This document shows positions 8,294 through 17,275 of a stretch of 64,000 bases of DNA, piece after piece. Each line of letters starts with the position of its first letter. Position 1 is the stretch's first letter. A model generated the notes under the pieces. The model was not told the origin of the DNA. It did not search any database and saw only the letters and a program-made list of their open reading frames with translations. Made by a program: the position numbers and the translations under genes. Source of the DNA: Hamadaea flava (GTDB lineage: Bacteria > Actinomycetota > Actinomycetes > Mycobacteriales > Micromonosporaceae); assembly GCF_024172085.1 (NCBI RefSeq), contig NZ_JAMZDZ010000001.1, forward strand, positions 1,178,001-1,242,000, given 5' to 3'.

Positions 8294-9237
8294 GCGGCCT
8301 TGCGCTGCTGGACGATCGCGTTCTCCAGCTCCTGCCGGTTCATCGACGAGCGACCGGAGATGTCCAGGTCACGGGCGATGTCGAGCAGCTCCGCCTTGCT
8401 CATGTCCGCCAGCGGCACCTCCGTCGACGCGTCGGGCTCGGCTGAGCCGGAGCGGTCCTTGCGCGCCTTCTCGACGCTGCGGCGCAACGCGTCCATGAGG
8501 TCGATGACGTTGGTCGCCTCCGGCGCCTTGGCCTCGGAGACCACCTCGGCCCCGGATCGCTTGGCCTCGACGAGGTCTTTCACCCGATCGGTGTACGTGT
8601 CGCGGAAGTCGCCGGCCTGCCACTCGCCGGTCATCGAGTCGATGAGCTGACCGGCCATCCGTAGCTCCTGCGACGTGCTGCGGACCTTGCCGGGTAGCCG
8701 TTCGATCACCTCGGCCGGGGCGCGGACCTCGTCGGCGAAGTACATCGTCTCCAGGACCAGCAGATCCTTGTCGACCCGGATCGCGGCCAGGTACTCCTTG
8801 CTGCGCATGACGAGGGTGGCGATCGCCGCCCGATTCGTCTCGGCCATCGCATCCCTGAGCAGGGCGTACGTCTTGATCGTCTCGTCGCTGCCCGGCCCGA
8901 GGTAGTAGGTCTTCTGGAAGAAGATCGGGTCGATCTCGTCGAGGTCGACGAACTGGTGGATGTCCAGGATCTTCGACCGGCCGGGCGCGATCTCGTCCAG
9001 CTCCTTCTTCTCGATCAGGACGTACTCGCCCTCGCCGACGTCCGCGCCCTTGACGATGTCGCCGTATGGCACCTCCTCGCCGGTCCGCTCGTTGACCCGC
9101 AGGTAGCGGATCCGGTCGTTGGTGCCCCGCTGGAACTGGTGGAACGAGACCTCGTGCTCCTTGGTCGCCGAGAACAACTCGACCGGGACGGAGACCAGGC
9201 CAAAGCTGATGACACCGGTCCAGATGGCACGCGCCAC
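8290..9237 (-). CDS. ku: Non-homologous end-joining protein Ku
   Basis: The 315-residue protein begins VARAIWTGVISFGLVSVPVELFSAT, the hallmark N-terminus of bacterial Ku, followed by EVSFHQFQ...RIRYLRVNERTGEEVPYGDIVKG and the beta-barrel DNA-ring core (DPIFFQKTYYLGPG; YALLRDAMAETNRAAIATLVMRSKEYLAAIR). The C-terminus (DMSKAELLDIARDLDISGRSSMNRQELENAIV) looks like a SAP/Rho-N type DNA-binding extension. Ku binds DNA ends as a ring and recruits LigD; no ligD is present in the window. GTG 9237 is chosen because GGGGGTG lies 6 nt upstream and the homologous Met-Ala-Arg start aligns here. Confidence 0.95.
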   Translation of the reverse strand: MARAIWTGVISFGLVSVPVELFSATKEHEVSFHQFQRGTNDRIRYLRVNERTGEEVPYGDIVKGADVGEGEYVLIEKKELDEIAPGRSKILDIHQFVDLDEIDPIFFQKTYYLGPGSDETIKTYALLRDAMAETNRAAIATLVMRSKEYLAAIRVDKDLLVLETMYFADEVRAPAEVIERLPGKVRSTSQELRMAGQLIDSMTGEWQAGDFRDTYTDRVKDLVEAKRSGAEVVSEAKAPEATNVIDLMDALRRSVEKARKDRSGSAEPDASTEVPLADMSKAELLDIARDLDISGRSSMNRQELENAIVQQRKAA

Positions 9238-9297
9238 ATCGATCACCCCCAAAGGCCCGTGACGGGCCTTCATCATTGTGACCATGATCCTGCGACG

Positions 9298-9669
9298 ATG
9301 GACAGCATGAAATCTTGCCCGTGCGGCCTCGGCCCGGCCTACGCCGACTGCTGCGGGCGCTGGCAGCACGCCGACGCGCCGACCGCTGAGCTGCTGATGC
9401 GGTCCCGGTACACCGCCTTCGTCCGCGGCGACACCGCGTATCTGCTGCGTACCTGGCATGCGAGCAGCCGGCCGCGACGATTGGACCTGACCGGCGGCCC
9501 GCGCTACACCCGGCTGGAGATCCTCGGGCAGACCGGCGGATCGCTGTTCGAGACCACCGCGACCGTGCATTTCAAGGCGCACTACGCCGGTGGGGTTCTG
9601 GAGGAGAACAGCGAGTTCCGGCGAGAAGGCGGACAATGGTTCTATCTTTCTGAGCTTCCTTTGAGGTAG
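9298..9669 (+). CDS. YchJ/UPF0225-type SEC-C motif protein
   Basis: The protein (123 aa) opens with KSCPCGLGPAYADCCGRW, a Zn-binding SEC-C-like CPCGSG motif, followed by ADAPTAELLMRSRYTAFVRGDTAYLLRTWH and a beta-rich NTF2-like half ending EFRREGGQWFYL. This arrangement matches the YchJ/UPF0225 family. Biochemical role is unknown. Two in-frame ATGs (9298, 9307) are possible and neither has a clear ribosome-binding site. The gene is divergent from ku. Confidence 0.82.
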   Translation: MDSMKSCPCGLGPAYADCCGRWQHADAPTAELLMRSRYTAFVRGDTAYLLRTWHASSRPRRLDLTGGPRYTRLEILGQTGGSLFETTATVHFKAHYAGGVLEENSEFRREGGQWFYLSELPLR

Positions 9670-9687
9670 AAGGCACAGGTTTCTGAG

Positions 9688-10074
9688 ATGACCGCCCCTG
9701 AAGAACCCACCCCGGCCGCCGCCGAGGCACCGGCTCAGCCCGCACCGCCGGCTCAGCCCGCACCTCCGGCCGCGCCCACTCGCTCGCCGCTGCTCGCCAG
9801 CCGTCCACTGCAATTCGCCGCGATCGGCGTCGCCGGGCTCGTCCTCGGCGGTGTGATCGGCGTCGGCGTCGGCTTCGCCGCCGGTCATCACCTCGGCGGC
9901 CGCGACGACCGGTTCGACCGGCACCACTCCAAGTTCGACGACCGCCACGACCGGCACGAGCGCCAGCGCCAGCGCCGCGACCAGCCGCGCAACGAGCAGC
10001 GCCAGTGGCCGCCCGCCCAGCCGACCCAGCCGGCCTCGCCGACGCTTCCAGCGCCGTCGGCTTCCGCGTCCTGA
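9688..10074 (+). CDS. Pro/Ala-rich single-pass membrane protein
   Basis: A 128-residue protein with a Pro/Ala-rich N-terminal ~45 residues, one strongly hydrophobic Gly-rich helix (FAAIGVAGLVLGGVIGVGVGFAAG, ~50-73), then a His/Asp/Arg-rich charged segment (repeated RHH, DDRHDRH) and a Pro/Gln/Ser tail. The His/Asp-rich stretch could bind metal but no family is recognised. It follows the YchJ-like gene by 18 nt. Confidence 0.65.
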   Translation: MTAPEEPTPAAAEAPAQPAPPAQPAPPAAPTRSPLLASRPLQFAAIGVAGLVLGGVIGVGVGFAAGHHLGGRDDRFDRHHSKFDDRHDRHERQRQRRDQPRNEQRQWPPAQPTQPASPTLPAPSASAS

Positions 10075-10110
10075 CCACCCCGGGCGGGCCGCGCCGATAG
10101 GCTCGGTTGC

Positions 10111-10929
10111 GTGGCTGACCAGGTCGAGAATGCCTCGGCGGTACGCACAACGAGCGACTGGATGGCGGTGATCCGTCACCGGGAGTCCACCGAACCCGAC
10201 GCTTACCTGGTCGACCCGTACGCCGAACGGCTGGGCGGCTCCGAGGCGCTGGTGGCGTACCTGGCGAAGCTGGGCGGCCCGAACGAGGTGGTGATCACCC
10301 GGGGGCGCTTCGGCGACGCCGTGATCGCCGAGGCGCTCGGCTCGGGCGTCGACCAGGTCGCGATCCTCGCCTCCGGTTCGGACACCCGGCCGTGGCGGCT
10401 GCCGATGCCGGGTGCCACGGTGTACGAGGCCGACCTGCCGGGCCAGGTCGAGACGAAGATCGCGACCTTGGCCCGGGCCGGCGTCAGCCCGGCCGGGCAG
10501 GTCGCGGTCGACGTCGATCTGCGTACGCCGTGGGCGGGGCGGCTCACCGAAGCCGGGCTCGACCCGCGCCGCCCGGCGGTGTTCCTGGTGGAGGGCCTGT
10601 TCTACTACTTCCCGGCCGATGAGGCGGATCTGCTGCTCGACCGGCTCGGCTCGATTGCCGCCGAGGGTTCCCGGCTGGCCTTCGACATCCCCGACTCGGC
10701 GTACGCCGACGAACCGGCCAACGCGGAGTTCCTCGCGTACATGCTGGACCGGGGTTCGCCGTTCGTCGGGGCCAGTGCCGATCCGGTGCGCTGGCTGGCC
10801 GGGCACGGCTGGGACGCGTCGGCGTACCTGGCCGCCGACCTCGGTTCGAGCGGGCTCGTGCCGGCACCGCCGGCTCGGCTGGTCCGGCCCGACCGTCCGA
10901 TCTGGCACGTCGGTGCCCGCCGCCGGTGA
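10111..10929 (+). CDS. SAM-dependent methyltransferase, PPM1/LCMT family
   Basis: At 272 aa this matches the actinobacterial class I SAM methyltransferases related to leucine carboxyl methyltransferase. Visible motifs: DPYAERLGG, RGRFGDAVIAEAL, VAILASGSDTRPWRLP (SAM-binding GxDTR region), YEADLP (ribose-binding acidic residue), and FLVEGLFYYFP. The methyl acceptor is unknown. GTG 10111 follows TAGGCT by 7 nt, indicating a leaderless transcript. Confidence 0.85.
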   Translation: MADQVENASAVRTTSDWMAVIRHRESTEPDAYLVDPYAERLGGSEALVAYLAKLGGPNEVVITRGRFGDAVIAEALGSGVDQVAILASGSDTRPWRLPMPGATVYEADLPGQVETKIATLARAGVSPAGQVAVDVDLRTPWAGRLTEAGLDPRRPAVFLVEGLFYYFPADEADLLLDRLGSIAAEGSRLAFDIPDSAYADEPANAEFLAYMLDRGSPFVGASADPVRWLAGHGWDASAYLAADLGSSGLVPAPPARLVRPDRPIWHVGARRR

Positions 10930-10961
10930 TCGCCTCGCTTCCGTGGTCTGTTTGTTATGAC

Positions 10962-11022
10962 GATCTCCGGAAGGCTGGATACCCCACCGCTGCAAGATCA
11001 GGTGTCGGGCACTCCGGAGATC
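10962..11022. repeat. 10-bp inverted repeat with 41-nt loop
   Basis: GATCTCCGGA at 10962-10971 is matched by its perfect reverse complement at 11013-11022 in the 164-nt gap between the methyltransferase and amidohydrolase genes. It could pair in RNA or serve as paired operator sites; nothing else in the gap is recognisable. Confidence 0.4.
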
Positions 11023-11093
11023 CACACCGCACCCGCGGCACGAACTCACCGATTCGCCAGACAAATCGGCAAGTGGCCGAGACACTCGACAGC

Positions 11094-12353
11094 ATGCGGC
11101 TGATCTTCGACAACGTCCGTGTCTTCGACGGCGTACAGGAGAACCTGTCAGCGCCGGCACGGGTAGTCGTCGAGGACGGCCTCATCGCCGAGGTCACGGG
11201 GCTCGACGCCGCCGACGCCGGAAGCGGTCCGGCTGGGACGGTGATCGACGGCGGCGGCCGGGTGCTCATGCCCGGCCTGATCGACGCCCATTGGCACGCC
11301 ATGATGGCGAGCCTGCCGATGGCGCAGCTGGCCACGGCCGACCTCGGCTACATCTACCTGGCGGCGGGCCGGGAAGCCGAGCGTACGCTGTTGCGGGGGT
11401 TCACCACGGTCCGCGACGCGGGCGGGCCGAGCTTCGGCCTCAAGCAGGCCGTCGACGACGGGCTGATCCACGGCCCCCGGATCTATCCCAGCGGCGCGTT
11501 CATCAGCCAGACCTCCGGGCACGGCGACTTCCGTACCCCGCACGACCTGCCCAAGCATGGGCTGACCTTCATCGAGACGGCCGGTGTCACGGCGATCGCC
11601 GACGGCGTGGACGAGGTGCTGCGGGCAACCCGGGAACAGCTGATGCGGGGCGCCAGCCAGATCAAGCTGATGGCGGGCGGCGGCGTCGCCTCCCCGCACG
11701 ATCCGCTCGACGTCACGCAGTTCACGGAGGCCGAACTGCGGGCGGCGGTGGAGGCGGCCGAGAACTGGGGCACCTACGTCATGGTGCACGCGTACACGCC
11801 GCGCTCGGTGCAGCAGGCGATCCGGGCCGGGGTGCGGTGCATCGAACACGGGCACCTGCTGGACGACGAGACCGCCGCGCAGATGGCGACCCAAGAGGTC
11901 TGGTGGTGCCTGCAACCGTTCCTCGACGACGAGGACGCCATTCCGATGGCCGACCCGGTGAACCGCGCCAAGCAGCTCACCATGGTGCAGGGCACCGACA
12001 CCGCCTACGAACTCGCGCGCAGGCACGGCGTACGCGTCGCCTGGGGCACCGACACGTTGTTCGACCCGAAGCTGGCCACTCGGCAGGGCGCGCAACTGGC
12101 CAAGATGGGGCGCTGGTTCACCCCGGCCGAAGTGCTGCGCATGGCGACCTCCGGCAACGCCGAGCTGCTGGCGTTGTCGGGCGAGCGCAATCCCTATCCC
12201 CGGCCGCTGGGCGTGATCGAGCCCGGGGCGTACGCCGATCTGCTGCTCGTCGACGGCGATCCACTCGCCGATCTCGCGGTGCTCGCCGATCCGGCCAACC
12301 TCACCGTGATCATGAAGAACGGGGAGATCATCCGCGACGCGCGTACGCCCTGA
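11094..12353 (+). CDS. Metal-dependent amidohydrolase family protein
   Basis: The 419-residue protein has amidohydrolase superfamily landmarks in order: LMPGLIDAHWHAM (HxH metal ligands, ~60), IKLMAGGG (carboxylatable Lys position, ~185), MVHAYTP and CIEHGHLLDD (His ligands, ~225-260), GTDTLFD (metal Asp, ~320) and the C-terminal GVIEPGAYADLLLVDGDPLADL strand pattern of imidazolonepropionase-like/prolidase-like hydrolases. It likely hydrolyses a C-N bond in a small or peptide-like substrate in the cytoplasm. ATG 11094 starts MRLIFDNVRVFDG, the standard N-terminal beta strand; earlier in-frame codons extend into non-coding-looking sequence. Confidence 0.87.
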   Translation: MRLIFDNVRVFDGVQENLSAPARVVVEDGLIAEVTGLDAADAGSGPAGTVIDGGGRVLMPGLIDAHWHAMMASLPMAQLATADLGYIYLAAGREAERTLLRGFTTVRDAGGPSFGLKQAVDDGLIHGPRIYPSGAFISQTSGHGDFRTPHDLPKHGLTFIETAGVTAIADGVDEVLRATREQLMRGASQIKLMAGGGVASPHDPLDVTQFTEAELRAAVEAAENWGTYVMVHAYTPRSVQQAIRAGVRCIEHGHLLDDETAAQMATQEVWWCLQPFLDDEDAIPMADPVNRAKQLTMVQGTDTAYELARRHGVRVAWGTDTLFDPKLATRQGAQLAKMGRWFTPAEVLRMATSGNAELLALSGERNPYPRPLGVIEPGAYADLLLVDGDPLADLAVLADPANLTVIMKNGEIIRDARTP

Positions 12354-12459
12354 CTGTCGTGGTCCCGGCAGCACTGTCGCGACTGGACACCGCGGGCGAT
12401 AGCATCCCACGCGGCGGTTCGCCGCCGACCCCGTGAACCACAACGTAAGGAGAGATCCC

Positions 12460-12666
12460 TTGCTGGGACTCGAGAAGAAGCTCATGAAGCAGTGGGAGGG
12501 CAAGAGCGCGCAGGAGCTCGCCGACGCCCCCGTCACCGCGCTGGAGGGTCTGACCAAGGAGGACGCCGAGTACCTCGACAAGGCGTTCGGCATCAAGACG
12601 GTCCGCGACCTGGCCAAGCAGAAGCACTTCAAGTGGGCGCAGGCGATCGTCACCCTCGCCGACTGA
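12460..12666 (+). CDS. Small helical (helix-hairpin-helix-like) protein
   Basis: A 68-residue, charged, all-helical protein (MLGLEKKLMKQWEGKSAQELADAPVT...). The middle, ALEGLTKEDAEYLDKAFGIKTVRDLAK, resembles a helix-hairpin-helix DNA-binding or DUF4332-like module (by eye). The start is set by an excellent ribosome-binding site, AAGGAGA ending 7 nt before TTG 12460; a GTG at 12433 lacks one. It is followed within 20 nt by a strong terminator, consistent with a monocistronic, well-expressed gene. Confidence 0.7.
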   Translation: MLGLEKKLMKQWEGKSAQELADAPVTALEGLTKEDAEYLDKAFGIKTVRDLAKQKHFKWAQAIVTLAD

Positions 12667-12683
12667 GGTTGTAGATAGCTCAC

Positions 12684-12717
12684 GCAGCAGGCCCCGCCGA
12701 TCGGCGGGGCCTGCTGC
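12684..12717. terminator. Bidirectional terminator hairpin
   Basis: A perfect 34-nt palindrome with 17-nt arms (GCAGCAGGCCCCGCCGA and its reverse complement) lies between the stop codons of the convergent small helical protein gene and pntB. No T-tract is needed for many actinobacterial terminators; the symmetry and convergent context support bidirectional termination. Confidence 0.85.
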
Positions 12718-12753
12718 GTCGTCCGCTGGATGCGGTGTCCGGTGGATGCAGTG

Positions 12754-14211
12754 TCAGCGTGCCCCGGCGGGCACCGCCTCGGCGGGTTCCCGCTGGCCGC
12801 CGACGGCCGGGGCGAGCGCCCGCAGGATGTCGTCGACCCGCTGCTTGGCGTCGCCGAACAGCATCTGCGTGTTCTCCCGGAAGAACAGCGGGTTCTGCAC
12901 GCCCGCGTACCCGGTGGCCATCGAGCGCTTGAAGACCACGACGTTGGCCGCCTCCCATACCCGCAGCACCGGCATCCCCGCGATGGGGCTGCCCGGGTCG
13001 GCCGCGGCCGGGTTGACCGTGTCGTTCGCGCCGATCACGAGGACCACCGTGGTGTCGGCGAGGTCGTCGTTGATCTCGTCCATCTCCAGCACGATGTCGT
13101 ACGGGACATGGGCCTCGGCGAGCAGCACGTTCATGTGGCCGGGCAGGCGGCCGGCGACCGGGTGGATGCCGAAGCGCACCTCGACGCCGTGCGACCGCAG
13201 AATCCGGGTCAGTTCCGCGATCGGGTACTGAGCCTGTGCCACCGCCATGCCGTACCCGGGCGTGATGACCACGGAGGACGCGTTGCGCAGCAGTTCGGCG
13301 ACCTCCTCGGCGTTCGTCTCGCGGTACTCCCCCAGATCCTCGTCGCCGCCGGTGGCCGCCGCCACGCCGAAGCCGCCCGCGATCACGGAGATGAACGAGC
13401 GGTTCATCGCCTGGCACATGATGTAGGACAGGTACGCACCCGACGAGCCGACCAGCGCCCCGGTCACGATCAGGAGGTTGTTGTTGAGCAGGAATCCCGA
13501 GGCGGCCGCGGCCCAGCCGGAGTAGCTGTTCAGCATCGAGACCACCACCGGCATGTCCCCGCCGCCGATCGAGGCGACGAGGTGCCAGCCGAGCGCCAGC
13601 GCGAGGACGGTCACCGCGGTCAGCAGCCACACGTTCGGGCGTACCACGAAGACGACGGTGAGGACCGCGAACGCGACCAGCGCGCCCAGATTGAGCACGT
13701 TGCGGGCCGGGAGCATGAGCGGCGCGGACTTGATGCGGGCGGACAGCTTGAGGTACGCCACGATCGAGCCGGTGAAGGTGACCGCGCCGATGAACACCCC
13801 GATGAACACCTCGCCGTGGTGGATACGCAGCAGCGCGCCGGTCATCCCCTCGTGGCCCTCGCCGGACTCGACGCCGAGGTAGCCGTTCCAGCCGACGAGG
13901 ACGGCGGCCAGGCCGACGAAGCTGTGCATCACGGCGATCAGCTCGGGCATGCCGGTCATCTCGACGACGCGGGCCCGCCAGATGCCGAGGCCGCCGCCGA
14001 CGAGCAAGGCGACCGCCAGCAGCGCGACGCCCATGGCGCTGATGCTGCGGGAGGCGAGCCCGACGGTGGCGACGAGCGCGATGGTCATCCCGGCGATGCC
14101 GAACGCGACGCCGTTACGTGACGTCTCGTGCTTGGACAGTCCGGCGAGGCTCAACACGAAGAGCAACGCCGCGACGATGTACGCCGCCTGCGCGGCGGTG
14201 ACAGCATTCAT
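12754..14211 (-). CDS. pntB: NAD(P) transhydrogenase subunit beta
   Basis: The 485-residue membrane subunit has about eight to nine hydrophobic helices (residues ~1-270: [17 protein letters not shown]..., [37 protein letters not shown] etc.) then the NADP(H)-binding domain [59 protein letters not shown] and the [18 protein letters not shown] loop. These match PntB. With PntA it couples proton translocation to hydride transfer between NADH and NADP+. It sits 5 nt downstream of pntA in one operon. Confidence 0.96.
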   Translation of the reverse strand: MNAVTAAQAAYIVAALLFVLSLAGLSKHETSRNGVAFGIAGMTIALVATVGLASRSISAMGVALLAVALLVGGGLGIWRARVVEMTGMPELIAVMHSFVGLAAVLVGWNGYLGVESGEGHEGMTGALLRIHHGEVFIGVFIGAVTFTGSIVAYLKLSARIKSAPLMLPARNVLNLGALVAFAVLTVVFVVRPNVWLLTAVTVLALALGWHLVASIGGGDMPVVVSMLNSYSGWAAAASGFLLNNNLLIVTGALVGSSGAYLSYIMCQAMNRSFISVIAGGFGVAAATGGDEDLGEYRETNAEEVAELLRNASSVVITPGYGMAVAQAQYPIAELTRILRSHGVEVRFGIHPVAGRLPGHMNVLLAEAHVPYDIVLEMDEINDDLADTTVVLVIGANDTVNPAAADPGSPIAGMPVLRVWEAANVVVFKRSMATGYAGVQNPLFFRENTQMLFGDAKQRVDDILRALAPAVGGQREPAEAVPAGAR

Positions 14212-14216
14212 CTCGA

Positions 14217-15749
14217 TCAGCCCTTCGAGAACATGCTCAGCATGCGCCGGGTGACGGCGAAGCCGCCGAGGATGTTGACGCTGGCCAGCAGGACGGCGAC
14301 GAACGACAGCCCGGTGACGACGGCGTCACCCTGGCCGATCTGGAGCAGCGCGCCGACCACGATGATGCCGGAGATCGCGTTCGTGACCGACATCAGCGGG
14401 GTGTGCAGCGCGTGGTGGACCTTGCCGACGACGTAGTACCCGATGACGACGGCGAGCGAGAAGACGGTGAAGTTGCCGATCAGCTGGTTCGGCGCGAATG
14501 CCGTGACCAGGAACAGCGCGGCTGCCGCCACCCCGACGAGGGTGTAGACGCGACCGGTCGAGACGGGCTTCTTCTCGGGAGCGGCGACGACGGCCACCGG
14601 CGCGGCGACCGGGGCCGCCGAGACCTGGACCGGGGGCGGCGGCCACAGCTTCTCGCCGTCGCGCACGACAGTCATGTTCCGCTGCACCACGTCGTCGAAG
14701 TCGAGGGTGAACTGGCCGTCCTTGCCGGGCGTCACGAGCTTGAGCAGGTTGACGAGGTTGGTCCCGTACAGCTGAGAGGCCTGCGCGGGCAGCCGGCCCG
14801 GCAGGTCGGTGTAGCCGATGATGGTCACGCCGTTCTCGGTCACGACGACCTCGCCGGCCTTCGTCCCGGCGACGTTGCCGCCCTGGGCCGCCGCCATGTC
14901 GACGACGACGCTGCCCGGTTTCATGCTCGCCACGTGCTCCTCGGTGAGCAGCCTCGGCGCGGGACGGCCGGGGATCAGCGCGGTGGTGATGACGATGTCG
15001 ACCTCGGCGGCCTGCTCGCCGTAGATCTCGGCGGCGCGGCGGTCGTAGTCGGCGGAGGTCGCCTTGGCGTACCCGTCCGAGCTGATCTCCTGCTCCACGG
15101 TGACCTCGAGGAACTCCCCGCCCAGCGACCGGACCTGCTCGGCGACCTCCGGTCGCGGGTCGGTCGCACGCACGATCGCGCCGAGGCTCTTGGCGGCCCC
15201 GATCGCAGCGAGGCCGGCGACTCCGGCGCCGGCCACGAGGACTTTCGCGGGCGGAACCTTGCCGGCGGCGGTCACCTGCCCGGCGAAGAACCGCCCGAAG
15301 GCGTGCGCGGCCTCGACGACCGCGCGGTAGCCCGCGATGTTGGCCATCGAGCTGAGCACGTCCATGGACTGCGCCCGGGAGATCCGCGGCACGGCGTCCA
15401 TCGCCAGCGCGGTCACCGGACGGGCCGCGAGCGCCTCCACCAGCTCCGGCCGCAATGCCGGGCTGAGCAGGCCGATCAGCGTCGCACCGTCTCGCAGTTC
15501 GGCGATCTCCGTCTGGGACGGGGCGTTCACCTTCACCACGATGTCGGACTGCCAGCAGTCGTCGTGGCTGCCGATCTTCGCGCCCGCCTCGGCGTACGCG
15601 TCATCGGGGAAGCTGGCGCGCGCGCCCGCTCCGGCCTCGACCATGACCTCGTATCCGAGGTTCACGAGCTGGCGCACAGTCGCCGGCGTCGCGGCGACCC
15701 GGGTTTCCCCGGCGTCCGCCTCCGCCACCACACCGAGCCGTTGACCCAT
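14217..15749 (-). CDS. pntA: NAD(P) transhydrogenase subunit alpha (fused PntA)
   Basis: The 510-residue protein combines domain I, the NAD(H)-binding alanine-dehydrogenase-like part ([68 protein letters not shown]), a Pro/Ala linker near 385-400, and a C-terminal part of four hydrophobic helices ([18 protein letters not shown] ... [20 protein letters not shown] ... [17 protein letters not shown]). This is the fused A1+A2 form. Translation starts at ATG 15749 after a GGAG-containing leader. First gene of the pntAB operon. Confidence 0.96.
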   Translation of the reverse strand: MGQRLGVVAEADAGETRVAATPATVRQLVNLGYEVMVEAGAGARASFPDDAYAEAGAKIGSHDDCWQSDIVVKVNAPSQTEIAELRDGATLIGLLSPALRPELVEALAARPVTALAMDAVPRISRAQSMDVLSSMANIAGYRAVVEAAHAFGRFFAGQVTAAGKVPPAKVLVAGAGVAGLAAIGAAKSLGAIVRATDPRPEVAEQVRSLGGEFLEVTVEQEISSDGYAKATSADYDRRAAEIYGEQAAEVDIVITTALIPGRPAPRLLTEEHVASMKPGSVVVDMAAAQGGNVAGTKAGEVVVTENGVTIIGYTDLPGRLPAQASQLYGTNLVNLLKLVTPGKDGQFTLDFDDVVQRNMTVVRDGEKLWPPPPVQVSAAPVAAPVAVVAAPEKKPVSTGRVYTLVGVAAAALFLVTAFAPNQLIGNFTVFSLAVVIGYYVVGKVHHALHTPLMSVTNAISGIIVVGALLQIGQGDAVVTGLSFVAVLLASVNILGGFAVTRRMLSMFSKG

Positions 15750-16053
15750 GTCCGCTCCTGTCTGTCACGCGAAGGTGACCCTTCCGCGAAAGTTACAACA
15801 GGTTAGGTCAATCACGCTCGATCGTGAAGCGGGTCGGTGCAAGGTCCACGGCCTGAGAACGCGCAGCTCACGCCGCCAGCAGGCGGGGGGCGCCAGGGTG
15901 AAATTGCCCACACGTGCCAGGGACGGCTAACATCAACCTCCAGCGATGCCTCCTCAGTGGAGCGGGTTCGAGGCGTCGCCGACGACACCTGTCAAGCAGG
16001 TGCAACCGCACTGGGCAGCGGGCTGCCCCTGCGCGCCCTGCGAAAGGACCCGC
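15750..16053. other. 304-nt intergenic region between divergent pntA and SGNH-hydrolase genes
   Basis: No convincing gene is seen here. It should hold both divergent promoters; a short inverted repeat TCACG-N6-CGTGA lies near 15811-15827. On the + side a GC-rich stretch (15870-16045) with possible small hairpins precedes an AAAGGA ribosome-binding site at 16043. I looked for c-di-AMP or c-di-GMP riboswitch signatures, common upstream of wall or polysaccharide enzymes, and saw none. Confidence 0.5.
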
Positions 16054-17177
16054 ATGTCCCGACCCGCTCCGCGCGCGGCGATCGCCGCCGCGCTGGCCGC
16101 GCTCGTCGCGCTCCTCGCCGCGATGCTGCTGCATCCGGCCGTCTCCCAGGCCGCCACCCCGGTACGCGTCATGCCGCTCGGCGACTCCATACCGGCTCGC
16201 CGGGCTGCTGGCGGGCGCTGCTGTGGAATCGCCTGCAGTCCACCGGGTACACCGACATCGACTTCGTCGGAACGCTGCCGCCGCAGGGCTGCGGAGTGGC
16301 GTACGACGGCGACAACGAAGGGCACGGCGGCTATCTCGCCACCAACATCGCCAACCAGAGCCTGCTCCCCGGCTGGCTCAGCGCGACCCAGCCGGACGTC
16401 GTCCTGATGCACCTCGGCACCAACGACGTCTGGAGCAACATCCCGCCCGCCACCATCCTGGCCGCGTTCAGCACGCTGGTCGACCAGATGCGGGCGAGCA
16501 ACGCCTCGATGCGCGTCCTGGTCGCGAAGATCATCCCGATGAACCCGTCGAGCTGCACCGAGTGCGCTCAGCGGGCGATCGACTTCAACGCCGCGATTCC
16601 GGCCTGGGCGGCCGGGAAGACGACGGCCCAGTCGCCGATCGTCGTGGTGGACCAGTGGACCGGCTTCAGCACCGCGACGGACACCTACGACGGCGTCCAC
16701 CCGAACTCGGCCGGCGACCAGAAGATGTCCGACAAGTGGTACCCGCCGCTGATCGCCCAGCTGGGCGGCGCGACGTCGTCGCCGTCGGCGAGCGCCACGG
16801 CGTCGGCCAGCACGTCGCCGTCGGCGAGCACGTCGCCGTCGGCCAGTGTTTCGCCGACCGCGTCCAGTGGGAAGAAGTGCACCGCGACCTACCGCGTGTC
16901 CAGCCAGTGGCCGGGCGGCTTCGGCGCCGAGGTCACCGTCGCGAACACCGGGACCGTCGCCCTCACCGGATGGACGGTCGTGCTGGTGTTCCCTAACGGC
17001 CAAATCGTGACGCAACTCTGGAATGGGACATTCACTCAGAGCGGCGGCACGGTGACGGTGAAGAACGTGAGCTACAACGGCTCCGTCGCACCCGGCGGCA
17101 CCGCCGGGTTCGGCTTCAACGCCAGCTGGAACAACAGCGTGAACTCTGCGCCAACGGTGAGCTGCACGCCGGTCTGA
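16054..17177 (+). pseudogene. Secreted SGNH hydrolase with C-terminal CBM2, frameshifted
   Basis: ATG 16054 (AAAGGA upstream) begins a classical signal peptide (AALAALVALLAAMLLHPAVSQAA) followed by TPVRVMPLGDSI, the catalytic GDS block I. At 16190/16191 the frame breaks: the sequence reads as if one C is missing from ...GDSI-TGSPGCW, and the rest continues in the +2-shifted frame to 17177: block III LHLGTNDVW, catalytic DGVHPNSAGDQ, a Ser/Pro/Ala linker (16771-16865), then a CBM2-type cellulose-binding module (KKCTATYRVSSQWPGGFGAEVTV ... GFNASW ... SCTPV) with framing cysteines. An intact version would be a cell-exported esterase/lipase binding cellulose or chitin. Either a sequencing error or a genuine recent frameshift. 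Confidence 0.85.
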
Positions 17178-17186
17178 CGCTCGGGA

Positions 17187-17220
17187 TCGCCCGGCTGCCG
17201 ACGGTACGGTGGCCGGGCGA
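17187..17220 (+). terminator. Possible terminator after SGNH-hydrolase gene
   Basis: TCGCCCGGC at 17187-17195 pairs with GCCGGGCGA at 17212-17220 across a 16-nt loop, 10 nt after the stop codon. The loop is long and there is no T-tract, so this is tentative. Confidence 0.35.
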
Positions 17221-17275
17221 CACGTCCGCCGACCTGCACCTTTACTTGATCGGGCGGGGCGAATAGTACGCTCGG

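Noticed and set aside
8290-11160. Single 956-codon minus-strand reading frame
   Set aside because: Only the last 315 codons are Ku; the rest runs antisense through the YchJ-like, Pro-rich and methyltransferase genes and has the Arg/Gly/Pro composition of antisense GC-rich DNA. GTG 9237 with a good ribosome-binding site is the real start.
15750-16053. Riboswitch upstream of the SGNH-hydrolase gene
   Set aside because: Checked for ydaO-type and GEMM-type conserved blocks by eye; none found.
16180-16200. Programmed frameshifting in the SGNH-hydrolase gene
   Set aside because: No slippery heptamer or downstream pseudoknot is apparent at the shift, and it lies within a catalytic motif, so an error or mutation is simpler.
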